This document shows, piece by piece, positions 35,448 to 44,561 of a stretch of DNA of 64,000 nucleotides. This DNA comes from Lachnospiraceae bacterium AM48-27BH (GTDB taxonomy: Bacteria; Bacillota; Clostridia; Lachnospirales; Lachnospiraceae), in contig QUFC01000005.1 in assembly GCA_003478355.1 (NCBI GenBank), positions 1-64,000 of the forward strand. Direction: 5' to 3'. The notes below the pieces were generated by a model. It ran no database searches. It worked only from the letters and a program-made list of their open reading frames with translations, and was not told the DNA's origin. Each line of letters starts with the position of its first letter. Positions within the stretch are counted from its first letter, which is position 1. The translations under genes were made by a program, and so were the position numbers.

Positions 35448-38400
35448 ATGCGAAAAGAATGGAGAAGATGGGGTGCACGTCTTATGGCAGGGATCATGAT
35501 CGCGACCTCAGTTTGGATGCCAGTCCATGCGGATGTAGCGGTGGCAATACCCGCAGAGGAGAAATATACAACAGAGATCACGGAATATAAGAAACTGTCT
35601 GTGGCGACAGATACAGAAGCGGACAGAAACGATGAGATGATAGATGACGAGATCCCGGACGATGAGACCCCGCTGCCGACAGCGACACCAACAGAGGCGA
35701 TTCCAGACGACGAGATTCCAGACGACGAGATCCCGGATGACGAGACCCCGCTGCCGACAGCGACACCGACAGAGGCGATTCCAGTGGAGACAGTTCTTCC
35801 AGTGGCAACACCGACGACGCTGATGATGGCTCCGATGATGCTGGCGTCTTCCCAGGAGATCAATCTTGGTGGGGCGACGACCGTGTTTACCATTGAGCGG
35901 GATGGGGAATATACATTTACCGGAGAGTGGCCTGACAAGGGTGATCTTTACCGGGACACCAATGGCCAGGTCATTACCGTGAAAGCGGGAGTGACAGCAA
36001 CGCTTAACTTTCGGGATGCGACGATCAAAAATGGAAATTCTAATGGAAGGTATAACGTACTGAATCTGGAGGCTGGAGCTCATGTTACATTAAGTTTAAG
36101 CGGTACGAATCAGTTCCTTGCGACGGCTTCCGTATCTGGTGCGGCAATCCATGTTCCAGCTGGGGCTTCTTTGACGATCGAAGGTGGAGAAGAGGACAGC
36201 CTTCTCGCCAGATCCAGAAGTTATGGAGCTGGAATTGGCGGCAACAGCGGTGAAGGCGCTGGAACGATCATCATAAACGGCGGAAATATTTACGCCACTT
36301 CCGGATACCGGGAAGATGAAAGCGTGATTCCAGGGCTTCGCGACAGCGGAGCAGGAATCGGAGGCGGAGCCGGTGGCGCCAGCGGAACGATAGAGATCCA
36401 TGGTGGAACGGTTCTTGCCAAAAGTTCCAAAGCCGCAGGAATTGGAGCCGGTGGAACCAGTTCCAAAAATAAGTTTACAGTATATACATCCACTGAGCAG
36501 GCCAGAGTGGAGTTAAGAGGTACTGAAGCGGCGCAAAAAATTACAGTGCCAGCGGGAAAAAGTCAGATGATTGATGGAAGTGGCGCAATGACACAGGTTG
36601 AATATGGGGAAGCGCCATCGAATGCGGTTTTCCTTGTAACATCGGAAAAGGGTGATGGCGATGGAATCGAGGTTCGTTCCAACGGATCTGTAAGTTTAAG
36701 CGGAACAGGTCCGTATACCATATCGATGATAAATCCAAACTCAGAAGTGGTTGGCCGGGTGATTCAAATAAATAGCGCCTGTACCGTAACGTTGGATGGA
36801 ATTCGGATAGATGCCAGTTCCTCTAATAAAGTTTCTCCGCTTGAGATTGACAGCGGACTAAGTGATGTAACCTTAATTTTAAAAGGGCAAAATTACTTGA
36901 AAGGCGCACAGCTTGCAGCGGCGATTGATAATCATGGAACGCCATTAACAATCGAGGGTGATGGAAGCCTGACGGCGATTGCAGGAAGTGGCTCAGCAGC
37001 TATTGGCGGCAGCCAGGGAAAAGGTGGCAGTCATATTACCATTGCGGGCGGTAACCTGACACTATATGGTTCCAGTGATTCTGCATGTATTGGTGGAGGC
37101 AGTAAAGCTGCCGGAACAGATATTCAGATTTCTGGTGGAGTAGTGCGCTTAATTCAGGAGAATACGGGATATCTTCTTGGAGGCAGCCGCAGCTCTGGGA
37201 CGACTGAGGGGATCTGTATCTCTGGTGGTGAAGTGATAGGAACGATCAAGTACCAGGGTGATCCACAGTATAATTATTTGGCAAAAATAAGTGAAGACCC
37301 CATTAAAATCCAGGCGTCCAATGGCCAGGGAGCAACTGTTTATGCAGGGATAAGCAGTCCGGGCGAGGTTGTTTTTGGAACAACGACAAAAGGAATGCAT
37401 ACGTTCCAGGACAGCGACTGGTATATGCACGTGGTTTACGGAGATCCGCATAGCCTTACCGCGACAGATGGCGAGATTACAGATCCCAAAACAGCCGGAT
37501 ACGCCCAGGGTGAAAAAGTCTCTGTAACCGCAGAAGCAGAGAAAAATGGCCAGTATTTCTACAAATGGGAGGTAACCTCTGGTTCTGGAACATTTGAGGA
37601 TCCAGATCGTGCAAGTACGACATTTACCATGGGCGATGCGGATACGGTGATTACGGCTTGTTATAAAGGGGAAAGTACCGTTACGGTTAAAAATGGAATC
37701 AAATCCCCGGACAAGGAAACCTACGCACCGGGAGAGCTGGTCACCATTACCGCAGCTGCGGCAGAGAATGGTAAATATTTCGATTCCTGGAAGATAACAT
37801 CAGGAGCTGGAAGTACACTGGCAGATGCGAAAAAGAGTACGACCACATTAACAGTCGGGAAACAAGATACCGTGGTAGAGGCTATTTATAAGAATGGCCC
37901 GGTCCTGACAGTCAATCGGGGCAGTGGAAGTGGCACTTATGCGCCGGGAGCGAAAATCAATATTCAGGCCCAAAAAGGTGATCGAGATGAAATGTTTTTG
38001 GGTTGGATTTTAGAGAGTGGTTCCGGAACATTTGCACAGCCATCTTGGGAAAGAACGACTTTTACCATTGGCAGTGAAGATACTGTGATCACAGCACAGT
38101 ATTATCGAGACACGGGTGACTTTGTGATCACAGGCGGCCAGTATGGAGTTGATTATTCGTTTGAAGAGAAGAAGGAATGGGGGCGTTTGAGAATTACAGG
38201 AAGCGGTACCTATGAGATTTCTCTAAAAGAGGGAATTCGAGATACGAATCAACAGATTCTGATCGAGAAAGGAACCCCAACCATAATCCTTCATGATGTG
38301 CGGATGGTCAGCTACGGTACGATGGAAATCTGTGGAACCAAAGCAAAATTGGTTCTTGATGGAGAGAATTCCTTCGAATCTACCGGATACACAACGTCCT

Positions 38401-41400
38401 ATAAAAAAACGAATGGAATTACAGTATCTGAAAATGGCTCTTTGGAGATCACCAGTATCTGTGGCGATGGAAGTACGGAAGGCAGTTTGTATGCCAAAGG
38501 ACATCGCAATCCATATGATGACTGGAATCGCGGCCATGCCGGTATTGGTGGTTTGGCAGAACAGATTACGATCAAGGGTGGAACCATTTATGCAGAAGGA
38601 AGTGATGGCGGTCCTGGAATTGGTAATAATGGAGCGTTAGGCAGCAGCAGTTCAGATCCAGTGTATATTTCTATCACAGGAGGTCAGGTGACAGCTGTTG
38701 GCAACAATGCGCCGGGTATCGGAAATGGAGAGAAGAACCTGGGCACAGCAGCCGTTATAATCGCAGATGGCCTGAAGATCCAGGAAGGTGATTCTGAAAA
38801 TCAGCTGACAGAGGTTTCTGCAGCGGATATGGCTGGCGGCGCTTCTAAACCGTATGTAGAGATCACACCGTCCGGGACTGGTGAACCGTCCATCCGTATC
38901 CTTTCCGCACCGAAAGCGGTATACAGAGGAGAGCAGATCCAGTTCCGTGCCGCAGTCACTGGAGCCTCAGCAGATCAGGTGCAGTGGGAGGTCACTGGCG
39001 GATCCAGTGTCGATACGAAGATCCGTGCCGATGGTCTTTTGACTGTCGGGGCGCAGGAATCAATGGGAACCTTGACGATCAAAGCGATTCTGAGAGAAAG
39101 CGGAAAGAATACAAGTATTACTGTGCCGGTTCAGGATAGAATGGTTACATTGAGCCTGGATCGGAAAGAAATTTCATTTGGAGAAAGTGTTACGGCAACT
39201 GCGACAGTATCTGGATCTGGAGCGGAAGAAATCACTGGAAGAATCCGTTTCTACTTAGATGGAGCTCCAGTTGGAAGTATTCTTACATTAGAAGAAGGTA
39301 AGGCATGTGATACGATTCCGGCGAAATTACTGACTGGTGGAAAACACCTGGTAAGTGCGGTGTATACCAACGGAGATGTGAGGTCAGAAAGCAATGACGT
39401 GGAGGTTCTGGTCAATAAAAAGCCGGTGACAGTATCGAAATGGCCGGAATTTGAGACGACCAGTTATTTTCGCAAGTCATTGAAAGATCTGACCGTGAAA
39501 ACGTCAGGAGAAGCATCTGAGGCAGGAACATTCCGCTTTAAGGAAAATAATCAGTATCCAGAAATAGGTACTCACTCTTATGAGATGGTATTTGTACCAA
39601 CGGATACATCATTTGGAAATGTAGAAGGAACGGCTGCTGTGACAGTATCAAAGGGAACACTTGCCTCTGCTCCTTATTTTGGAAGTTTAGTTGTAGAGGG
39701 TAGTTCCGTATATTATGGACAGAAGCTTTCGGATTCAAAGCTGAGTGTGACCGGAGGATATCTGGCCAATGGACGTGGCCAGAAAGTAGAAGGCAGCTGG
39801 CGTTGGAAAGAGCCTGATAAGATTTTGGGAAAAGGTTGGAGAAGTGCAGACGCGGTTTATGAAGTATCGGATAAAGAACATTATGAAGATTACCCGAAAA
39901 ATATTGAGATACGTGTGGATTTGACAACTCCGGAGGTTTCCCTGACGATCAGCGCCAACGAGGCAGCTGCCGGAAAGACTATTTCCGTATCGGCTAAGGC
40001 GGAAAATCCATATAACCGGGAATTAAACGATGTTCCAGAACCGGTGATCACCTATCAAATTGGACAGGATGGACAACCACAGACCGTGACCAATGGCACC
40101 ATCACCATACCAAAGGATACAGCGGCTGGGACCAGCATTGCGGTCATGGCATCTATGGCAACAAGTAAAAACTACAATGCTGCGAATAAGCAGGCGAATG
40201 TTACGGTCATCCAGAAATGCGACATTAGCGACAACCTGTCAATCACCGTGAAAAATACAACCTACGGGGGGGTGATTTTACCACAGGGAAGTATCCGGAA
40301 CGGTTCTTCTGACGGTACCGCAAACTGGACCTACCAGTACCGGATCGATGCAAGCCAGGAATGGAGCGATGACATTCCAAAGAAGGTGGGAACCTATGAG
40401 ATCAAGGGAGTCTATGAGGATGAGTCTCAAGTTGGTGAAGTTACCAGAATATTCCAGATTGTTCCGAGAACTTTGACAGTAACGGACGCAGAGCTGAAGG
40501 AAAAGATTTATGACGGAACAACCAGTGCGGAAGTTCTTTCTGTGACATTTGCGGGAATGGCAGATGGAGATACGGTTCAGAAGACCGATTACACAGCGGA
40601 GGCTGTATTTGCGGATGCAAAGGCCGGAGCTGGAAAAACAGCCGTGCTTCAGGTGAAGCTGAATGAGACACCATCCATGGCCAACTATGTCCTGAAGGAA
40701 ACCCAGGTAACCTTACATGGAAAGCAGATCCAGAAAGCGGAAGCGCCAGTTCTTGAGACACAGAAAGCGATTTATCTTACCTCGGCAAGAGGAGAGCAGA
40801 AGATCACCCTGACCGGACTTCCGGCTGACTGTGGAGAGATCAGCGGAGGACGGGCAGTGATCCAGAGTGATGAGGGCGGAATCTTGGAACGTACCGTCAG
40901 ACTGGATGGAGGGCAGCTGGTCATCCGTTTCAATAAGAATAGCAGGGAGCAGGCAGGTAATCAGGCTCAGATCATGATTTATGATTTGGCCATGGAAAAT
41001 TATAAATCAGCGGAAATTTCGCTGTGTGTGGAATTACAGGATGATCCGAACCAGAAACCAGACTCGGAACCGGCACCTGACACAGGCGGCAGTGGAAATA
41101 CCGGAAGTGGCAGTGGAAACACCGGCAGTGGCAGTGGAAATAGCGGAGGCAGCAGCGGAAATACAGGCAGCGGAAATACAGGCGGCAGCAGCGGAAATAC
41201 AGGCGGCAGCAGCGGAAACACAGGTGGCGGCAGCGGAAACACAGGTGGCGGCAGTGGAAATACAGGTGGTGGCAGTGGAAACACCGGCAGCACCGGCAGC
41301 AGAGGTCACAGCCACGATCATGATGAGAAGCGCATCACCAACAGTGACCGCACCACCTGGATCTTCACAGGCCGCAAATGGCGTCTTCGCCGTCCAAACG

Positions 41401-41720
41401 GTTCTTATGCGAGAGGCAGTATCGTAAGCCAGAGCTTCATAGATGGCATGAAGGTACGGCATCAGTGGGAACAGGTAAACGGCAGATGGTATGCCTTTGA
41501 CGAACAAGGCTATCTAAAGACCGGATTCTTCTATGACGCAGGTTACGACGGCTGGTTTTATGTGGACGAAAATGCCGGAATGCAGACTGGCTGGTTCCAG
41601 ATAAACGGCAAATGGTATTATTTTAAGGATGTTTCTGATGGAACCAGGGGAATCATGCTGAGAAACCAGAAGACACCGGACGGATATTTCGTCGATGAAA
41701 ATGGTGTGTGGAAGCCATAG
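35448..41720 (+). CDS. Giant secreted surface protein: beta-helix, InlB-like, Ig-like, YDG and cell-wall-binding modules
   Basis: A 2090-residue exported protein. Signal peptide at 1-28 (cut after HA). An Asp/Pro/Thr repeat linker covers about 60-125. Two Gly-rich parallel beta-helix modules follow (about 140-330 and 405-620; GAGIGGGAGGASGTIEIHGG). Three divergent InlB B-type repeats fill about 664-886 (YKWEVTSGSGTFEDPDRAST), then a third beta-helix (887-1131). Ig-like and MBG-like domains lead to a YDG domain (about 1673-1768, EKIYDGTTSAEV). A Gly-Ser-Asn-Thr repeat linker (1879-1955) precedes choline-binding-like repeats (1963-2090; GWFQINGKWYYF, GYFVDENGVW). It probably binds the wall through the C-terminus and displays an adhesin-like stalk. 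GGGAGG precedes the ATG. The LytTR regulator next door may control it. Confidence 0.85.
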   Translation: MRKEWRRWGARLMAGIMIATSVWMPVHADVAVAIPAEEKYTTEITEYKKLSVATDTEADRNDEMIDDEIPDDETPLPTATPTEAIPDDEIPDDEIPDDETPLPTATPTEAIPVETVLPVATPTTLMMAPMMLASSQEINLGGATTVFTIERDGEYTFTGEWPDKGDLYRDTNGQVITVKAGVTATLNFRDATIKNGNSNGRYNVLNLEAGAHVTLSLSGTNQFLATASVSGAAIHVPAGASLTIEGGEEDSLLARSRSYGAGIGGNSGEGAGTIIINGGNIYATSGYREDESVIPGLRDSGAGIGGGAGGASGTIEIHGGTVLAKSSKAAGIGAGGTSSKNKFTVYTSTEQARVELRGTEAAQKITVPAGKSQMIDGSGAMTQVEYGEAPSNAVFLVTSEKGDGDGIEVRSNGSVSLSGTGPYTISMINPNSEVVGRVIQINSACTVTLDGIRIDASSSNKVSPLEIDSGLSDVTLILKGQNYLKGAQLAAAIDNHGTPLTIEGDGSLTAIAGSGSAAIGGSQGKGGSHITIAGGNLTLYGSSDSACIGGGSKAAGTDIQISGGVVRLIQENTGYLLGGSRSSGTTEGICISGGEVIGTIKYQGDPQYNYLAKISEDPIKIQASNGQGATVYAGISSPGEVVFGTTTKGMHTFQDSDWYMHVVYGDPHSLTATDGEITDPKTAGYAQGEKVSVTAEAEKNGQYFYKWEVTSGSGTFEDPDRASTTFTMGDADTVITACYKGESTVTVKNGIKSPDKETYAPGELVTITAAAAENGKYFDSWKITSGAGSTLADAKKSTTTLTVGKQDTVVEAIYKNGPVLTVNRGSGSGTYAPGAKINIQAQKGDRDEMFLGWILESGSGTFAQPSWERTTFTIGSEDTVITAQYYRDTGDFVITGGQYGVDYSFEEKKEWGRLRITGSGTYEISLKEGIRDTNQQILIEKGTPTIILHDVRMVSYGTMEICGTKAKLVLDGENSFESTGYTTSYKKTNGITVSENGSLEITSICGDGSTEGSLYAKGHRNPYDDWNRGHAGIGGLAEQITIKGGTIYAEGSDGGPGIGNNGALGSSSSDPVYISITGGQVTAVGNNAPGIGNGEKNLGTAAVIIADGLKIQEGDSENQLTEVSAADMAGGASKPYVEITPSGTGEPSIRILSAPKAVYRGEQIQFRAAVTGASADQVQWEVTGGSSVDTKIRADGLLTVGAQESMGTLTIKAILRESGKNTSITVPVQDRMVTLSLDRKEISFGESVTATATVSGSGAEEITGRIRFYLDGAPVGSILTLEEGKACDTIPAKLLTGGKHLVSAVYTNGDVRSESNDVEVLVNKKPVTVSKWPEFETTSYFRKSLKDLTVKTSGEASEAGTFRFKENNQYPEIGTHSYEMVFVPTDTSFGNVEGTAAVTVSKGTLASAPYFGSLVVEGSSVYYGQKLSDSKLSVTGGYLANGRGQKVEGSWRWKEPDKILGKGWRSADAVYEVSDKEHYEDYPKNIEIRVDLTTPEVSLTISANEAAAGKTISVSAKAENPYNRELNDVPEPVITYQIGQDGQPQTVTNGTITIPKDTAAGTSIAVMASMATSKNYNAANKQANVTVIQKCDISDNLSITVKNTTYGGVILPQGSIRNGSSDGTANWTYQYRIDASQEWSDDIPKKVGTYEIKGVYEDESQVGEVTRIFQIVPRTLTVTDAELKEKIYDGTTSAEVLSVTFAGMADGDTVQKTDYTAEAVFADAKAGAGKTAVLQVKLNETPSMANYVLKETQVTLHGKQIQKAEAPVLETQKAIYLTSARGEQKITLTGLPADCGEISGGRAVIQSDEGGILERTVRLDGGQLVIRFNKNSREQAGNQAQIMIYDLAMENYKSAEISLCVELQDDPNQKPDSEPAPDTGGSGNTGSGSGNTGSGSGNSGGSSGNTGSGNTGGSSGNTGGSSGNTGGGSGNTGGGSGNTGGGSGNTGSTGSRGHSHDHDEKRITNSDRTTWIFTGRKWRLRRPNGSYARGSIVSQSFIDGMKVRHQWEQVNGRWYAFDEQGYLKTGFFYDAGYDGWFYVDENAGMQTGWFQINGKWYYFKDVSDGTRGIMLRNQKTPDGYFVDENGVWKP
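35641..35785 (+). repeat. Imperfect tandem repeat encoding a DDEIP/DDETPLPTATPTEAIP linker
   Basis: Two copies of a stretch encoding DDETPLPTATPTEAIP (starting near 35658 and 35736) are separated by extra units encoding DDEIP. The near-identical DNA suggests recent duplication and possible length variation of the linker behind the signal peptide. Confidence 0.7.
41083..41310 (+). repeat. Tandem repeat encoding the Gly-Ser-Asn-Thr linker
   Basis: About thirteen units of 12-18 bases built on GGCAGYGGAAAYACAGG encode (G)GSGNTG. It forms a flexible spacer between the YDG-containing part and the wall-binding repeats of the giant surface protein. The unit is a multiple of three, so copy number can change without breaking the frame. 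Confidence 0.85.
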
Positions 41721-41777
41721 ACCATTGGATTTTAGAAGACACAGAATCGTTGCAGACAATCAGATAGCAGCGTAGCC

Positions 41778-41827
41778 AGCAAGGCGGCGTGGTGGATATG
41801 GAAAATATCCAGCGCCGCCTTGCTTTT
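41778..41827 (+). terminator. Rho-independent terminator of the surface protein gene
   Basis: AGCAAGGCGGCG (41778-41789) pairs perfectly with CGCCGCCTTGCT (41813-41824), followed by TTTT. The inner loop has a further weak pairing (GGATAT/ATATCC). Confidence 0.85.
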
Positions 41828-41852
41828 CCTTGTTCTTTCGTGTATTTTGCCC

Positions 41853-41880
41853 TTGCATTTTCCGATAGAACTTATATAAT
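41853..41880 (+). promoter_or_regulatory. Promoter of ispE
   Basis: TTGCAT (41853-41858) and TATAAT (41875-41880) are 16 bp apart, 48 bases before the ispE start. Confidence 0.6.
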
Positions 41881-41927
41881 ATACTGTATACAAAATAATT
41901 CGGAAAAACAATTTAGGAGAACATGAT

Positions 41928-42818
41928 ATGATAAAACACCTGAGTCTGAAGGCTTATGGAAAAATCAATCTGGGATTAGATGTCCTGCGAAGGCGGGACG
42001 ATGGGTATCATGAGGTCCGCATGATCATGCAGACGGTAGGTATTTATGACCGGATCGATCTGATCTATAAAGAAACTCCGGGGATTACAGTTGAGACCAA
42101 TCTCTATTATCTGCCGGATAATGAGAATAACCTGGTTTACAAGGCAGCCAAACTTCTGATGGATGAGTTTCATGTACAGAAGGGCGTCCATATCCGATTA
42201 AGAAAGTATATTCCTGTTGCAGCCGGTATGGCAGGAGGAAGCAGCGATGCGGCAGCAGTGCTGTTTGGCGTCAATAAGATGTTTTCCCTGGGACTGACCA
42301 CAGAGCAGCTGATGGACAGGGGCGTGAAGATTGGCGCGGATGTTCCTTATTGCGTGATGAGGGGAACCGCTCTTTCTGAGGGGATCGGAGAGATTTTAAC
42401 ACCTCTTCCCGTGCCGCCGCAGTGTCAGGTGCTGATCGCCAAGCCTGGGATCAGTGTGTCCACGAAATTTGTTTATGAGAACCTTCATGCCAATGAACTA
42501 AGACCGGAGCAGCACCCGGATATTGATGGCATGATGGAAGCGATAAAACAGAAAGATCTGTACGGCATTGCAGACCGTTTCGGCAATGTATTAGAGAATG
42601 TGACCATTCCGGCTTATCCGGTGATCCAGGAGATCAAGGATCTGATGCTGGAGCAGGGGGCTATCGGCGCATTGATGAGTGGAAGCGGTCCGACCGTTTT
42701 TGGCTTATTTACGAATCCGAAGGCAGCGGCGAAAGCCCATGAGGAGATGCGCTTTGGCGCAGGTGCGGAACTGGCTAAACAGGTATATCTGACGAATTTT
42801 TATAATCCGAGAGGTTAA
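41928..42818 (+). CDS. ispE: 4-diphosphocytidyl-2-C-methyl-D-erythritol kinase
   Basis: A 296-residue GHMP kinase of the MEP isoprenoid pathway that phosphorylates CDP-methylerythritol at the 2-hydroxyl. Family marks are LKAYGKINLGLDVLRRRDDGYHEV at the N-terminus (catalytic Lys and the YHE turn), the ATP-binding PVAAGMAGGSSDAAAVL near residue 95, the Asp of GADVPYCVMRGTA, and MSGSGPTVFGLF near 250. TAGGAG precedes the ATG. The organism therefore uses the MEP route, as is usual in Lachnospiraceae. Normal length. Confidence 0.95.
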   Translation: MIKHLSLKAYGKINLGLDVLRRRDDGYHEVRMIMQTVGIYDRIDLIYKETPGITVETNLYYLPDNENNLVYKAAKLLMDEFHVQKGVHIRLRKYIPVAAGMAGGSSDAAAVLFGVNKMFSLGLTTEQLMDRGVKIGADVPYCVMRGTALSEGIGEILTPLPVPPQCQVLIAKPGISVSTKFVYENLHANELRPEQHPDIDGMMEAIKQKDLYGIADRFGNVLENVTIPAYPVIQEIKDLMLEQGAIGALMSGSGPTVFGLFTNPKAAAKAHEEMRFGAGAELAKQVYLTNFYNPRG

Positions 42819-42900
42819 CGCTATAGACAGCTGGGGACAAAGAAATCCAGGATTTCAACAGACCGTAAAAGATATGGGCTGACGGGCAAAATAGAACATG

Positions 42901-42952
42901 AGAATCGAATATAAGAATCGAACATAAGAATCGAATACGAGAATCGAACACA
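42901..42952 (+). repeat. Four tandem 13-bp repeats directly before the GntR gene
   Basis: AGAATCGAATATA (42901), AGAATCGAACATA (42914), AGAATCGAATACG (42927) and AGAATCGAACACA (42940) follow each other without gaps; the ribosome-binding site GGAGG begins on the next base. The first nine bases are invariant. The unit is not a multiple of three and the region is noncoding. It could be an operator array or a length-variable leader. Confidence 0.85.
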
Positions 42953-42963
42953 GGAGGAAAACC

Positions 42964-43638
42964 ATGGAGTACAATTTAAAAGTAAATATGAACGAATATC
43001 TGCCACTTCGAGATGTTGTTTTCAATACCTTAAGAGATGCCATTTTAAAAGGGGAGCTGGAGCCTGGCGAGCGGTTGATGGAGATCCAGTTAGCGGAGCG
43101 GCTTGGTGTCAGCCGTACCCCGATCCGTGAGGCGATCCGGAAGCTGGAGCTGGAGGGGCTGGTTCTGATGATTCCGAGGAAAGGCGCAGAGGTAGCGAAA
43201 ATCTCTGAGAAGAGTCTGCGGGATGTTCTGGAGGTGCGCCGTTCTCTGGAGGAGCTGGCTGCAGAGCTGGCCTGCCAGCGCATGGATGCAGAGGCGTTAA
43301 AGGATCTGGAGGACGCTCAGAAAGCATTTATCCAGGCGGTAGAATCCGGAGAGACCATGACCATGGCGGAAGCAGATGAACATTTTCATGATGTGATCTA
43401 TATGGGAACCGACAATACCAGACTGGTGCAGATCTTAAATAACCTGCGGGAGCAGATGTACCGTTACCGTCTGGAGTACATCAAAGATGCAGAGAAGCGA
43501 CAGATATTATTGGTCGAGCATGAAAGTATTTTAAGAGCCATCCGCAGCCGCCATGTGGCAGAGGCAAAGGAAGCTGTCCGTGCTCATATTGATAACCAGG
43601 AGATCACGGTTTCTAAGAATATTAAAGAGAGAGAATAA
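42964..43638 (+). CDS. GntR-family regulator, FadR/FCD type
   Basis: A 224-residue transcriptional regulator. The N-terminal winged helix (about 10-75) has LRDAILKGELEPGERLMEIQ and LGVSRTPIREAIRKLELEGL; the C-terminal FCD ligand-binding domain (about 85-215) is all-helical with metal-type residues in EADEHFHDVIYMG and the later EHESILRAI. FCD regulators sense small organic acids; the target here is unknown. It lies 145 bases after ispE, separated by the 13-bp repeats, so it likely has its own control. A repeat half-copy starts on its stop codon. Confidence 0.9.
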   Translation: MEYNLKVNMNEYLPLRDVVFNTLRDAILKGELEPGERLMEIQLAERLGVSRTPIREAIRKLELEGLVLMIPRKGAEVAKISEKSLRDVLEVRRSLEELAAELACQRMDAEALKDLEDAQKAFIQAVESGETMTMAEADEHFHDVIYMGTDNTRLVQILNNLREQMYRYRLEYIKDAEKRQILLVEHESILRAIRSRHVAEAKEAVRAHIDNQEITVSKNIKERE

Positions 43639-43679
43639 TGGTTCGGCAGGGTTGTACATTCGCTGCGCTGACCGTAAAA
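43637..43679 (+). repeat. Dispersed palindromic repeat, left half-copy
   Basis: AATGGTTCGGCAGG then GCTGCGCTGACCGTAA matches the left half of the element at 10706-10838; it begins inside the stop codon of the GntR gene. Confidence 0.7.
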
Positions 43680-43710
43680 TGTTAAACATTTATAAACTAA
43701 AGAGGAATTC

Positions 43711-43756
43711 TTGACAAGGTGACAACCTGTCACTATAATGAGTGACAGGTTGTCAC
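43711..43756 (+). promoter_or_regulatory. TetR-controlled promoter with two palindromic operators
   Basis: TTGACA (43711-43716), a 17-bp gap and TATAAT (43734-43739) form a perfect consensus promoter. Operator 1, GTGACAACCTGTCAC (43719-43733), lies exactly between the two boxes. Operator 2, GTGACAGGTTGTCAC (43742-43756), lies just after the -10 box and is the inverse of operator 1. A dimeric repressor on either site would block the polymerase. The TetR gene downstream is the obvious candidate. Confidence 0.85.
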
Positions 43757-43763
43757 CTTTTTG

Positions 43764-43892
43764 TGCTGTCATAGGAAACTTCGCCCTATGACACAAAAAA
43801 CGCTCCGCGGGATCGCACTGCGGCGGAGTGGAAGAGTGTCGCGAAAGCGACCCGCCGCAGGCGGAGAATCCTGCGAGCAGGATTCTTTTTTA
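43764..43892 (+). promoter_or_regulatory. Attenuator-like structured leader of the efflux operon
   Basis: Between promoter and TetR gene lie four strong hairpins. TGTCATAGG (43767-43775) pairs with CCTATGACA (43785-43793). CTCCGC, CTGCGGCGG and GTCGC pair in nested fashion with GCGAC, CCGCCGCAG and GCGGAG, the innermost loop being GAAA. GAATCCTGC (43866-43874) and GCAGGATTC (43877-43885) with a T run form an intrinsic terminator ahead of the first gene. Some read-through mechanism should exist, or the structure is an inserted repeat unit. Confidence 0.6.
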
Positions 43893-43945
43893 TTTTTGAG
43901 GAATCGCACAGAGAAAACGAAAGATGACAAAAGGGGGATATGAAG

Positions 43946-44551
43946 ATGCCAAGTGAACGTTTCTTACGTCTTCCGGAAGAAAAGAGAGAGCTGATCTGCC
44001 AGATTGCCATGGATGAATTTGTCCATGTACCGCTGGAGAAGGTTTCGATTAACCGGATCATCCAGAAAGCAGGCATTTCCAGAGGCTGTTTTTACACTTA
44101 TTTTGAGGATAAGCGGGAGCTTCTGATCTGGGTGTTGAAAACAACCAGGAAACAGTGGGTTGAAAAAAGCATCGAGTGCCTGGAGGATAATCATGGGAAT
44201 ATCTGGGATTCCGCAGAATATCTTCTGCGTATGACACTGGAATTCTGCCAGAACAATAATCTGGTGCAGCTTCACCAGAATCTGATGATGTATCCGGATT
44301 TTACCATGGGATCGCCAGATGATGAGAAAAAAGAGCAGGAATTGTTGTATGGATGTGTAGATCTGACAGATTTTCGTGAAAAGACAAAGCCATATTTTAA
44401 AATGGTCATGAACCAGGTGATGCTGCTGATCATATTTGCAGTGGCTACTTTTTATAGGAAAGAACAGACGGAAGATGAGATCGTAAAAGAGTTTAAAAAT
44501 CAGCTGACCATGCTCCGTTATGGCGCGTGTGAGGTTCCTGAGAAAAAATAG
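43946..44551 (+). CDS. TetR-family repressor of the efflux operon
   Basis: A 201-residue TetR/AcrR-type regulator. The helix-turn-helix (about 10-55) reads VSINRIIQKAGISRGCFYTYFEDKRELL, the standard family signature; the remaining helices form the ligand-binding and dimer domain. ATG 43946 is 8 bases after AGGGGG; the in-frame ATG at 43940 is too close. It is the first gene of an operon with an RND-type exporter, and two matching palindromes cover its promoter, so autorepression relieved by the exported compound is expected. Confidence 0.9.
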   Translation: MPSERFLRLPEEKRELICQIAMDEFVHVPLEKVSINRIIQKAGISRGCFYTYFEDKRELLIWVLKTTRKQWVEKSIECLEDNHGNIWDSAEYLLRMTLEFCQNNNLVQLHQNLMMYPDFTMGSPDDEKKEQELLYGCVDLTDFREKTKPYFKMVMNQVMLLIIFAVATFYRKEQTEDEIVKEFKNQLTMLRYGACEVPEKK

Positions 44552-44561
44552 GAGGATAAGG

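Noticed and set aside
41000..41293. Long minus-strand ORF with VFPLPPP repeats
   Set aside because: It is the antisense of the Gly-Ser-Asn-Thr linker of the surface protein; its repeat comes from the coding repeat and it has no start signals.
42893..42960. Possible CRISPR-like array
   Set aside because: Repeats are 13 bp with no spacers and no cas genes nearby; it is a plain tandem repeat.
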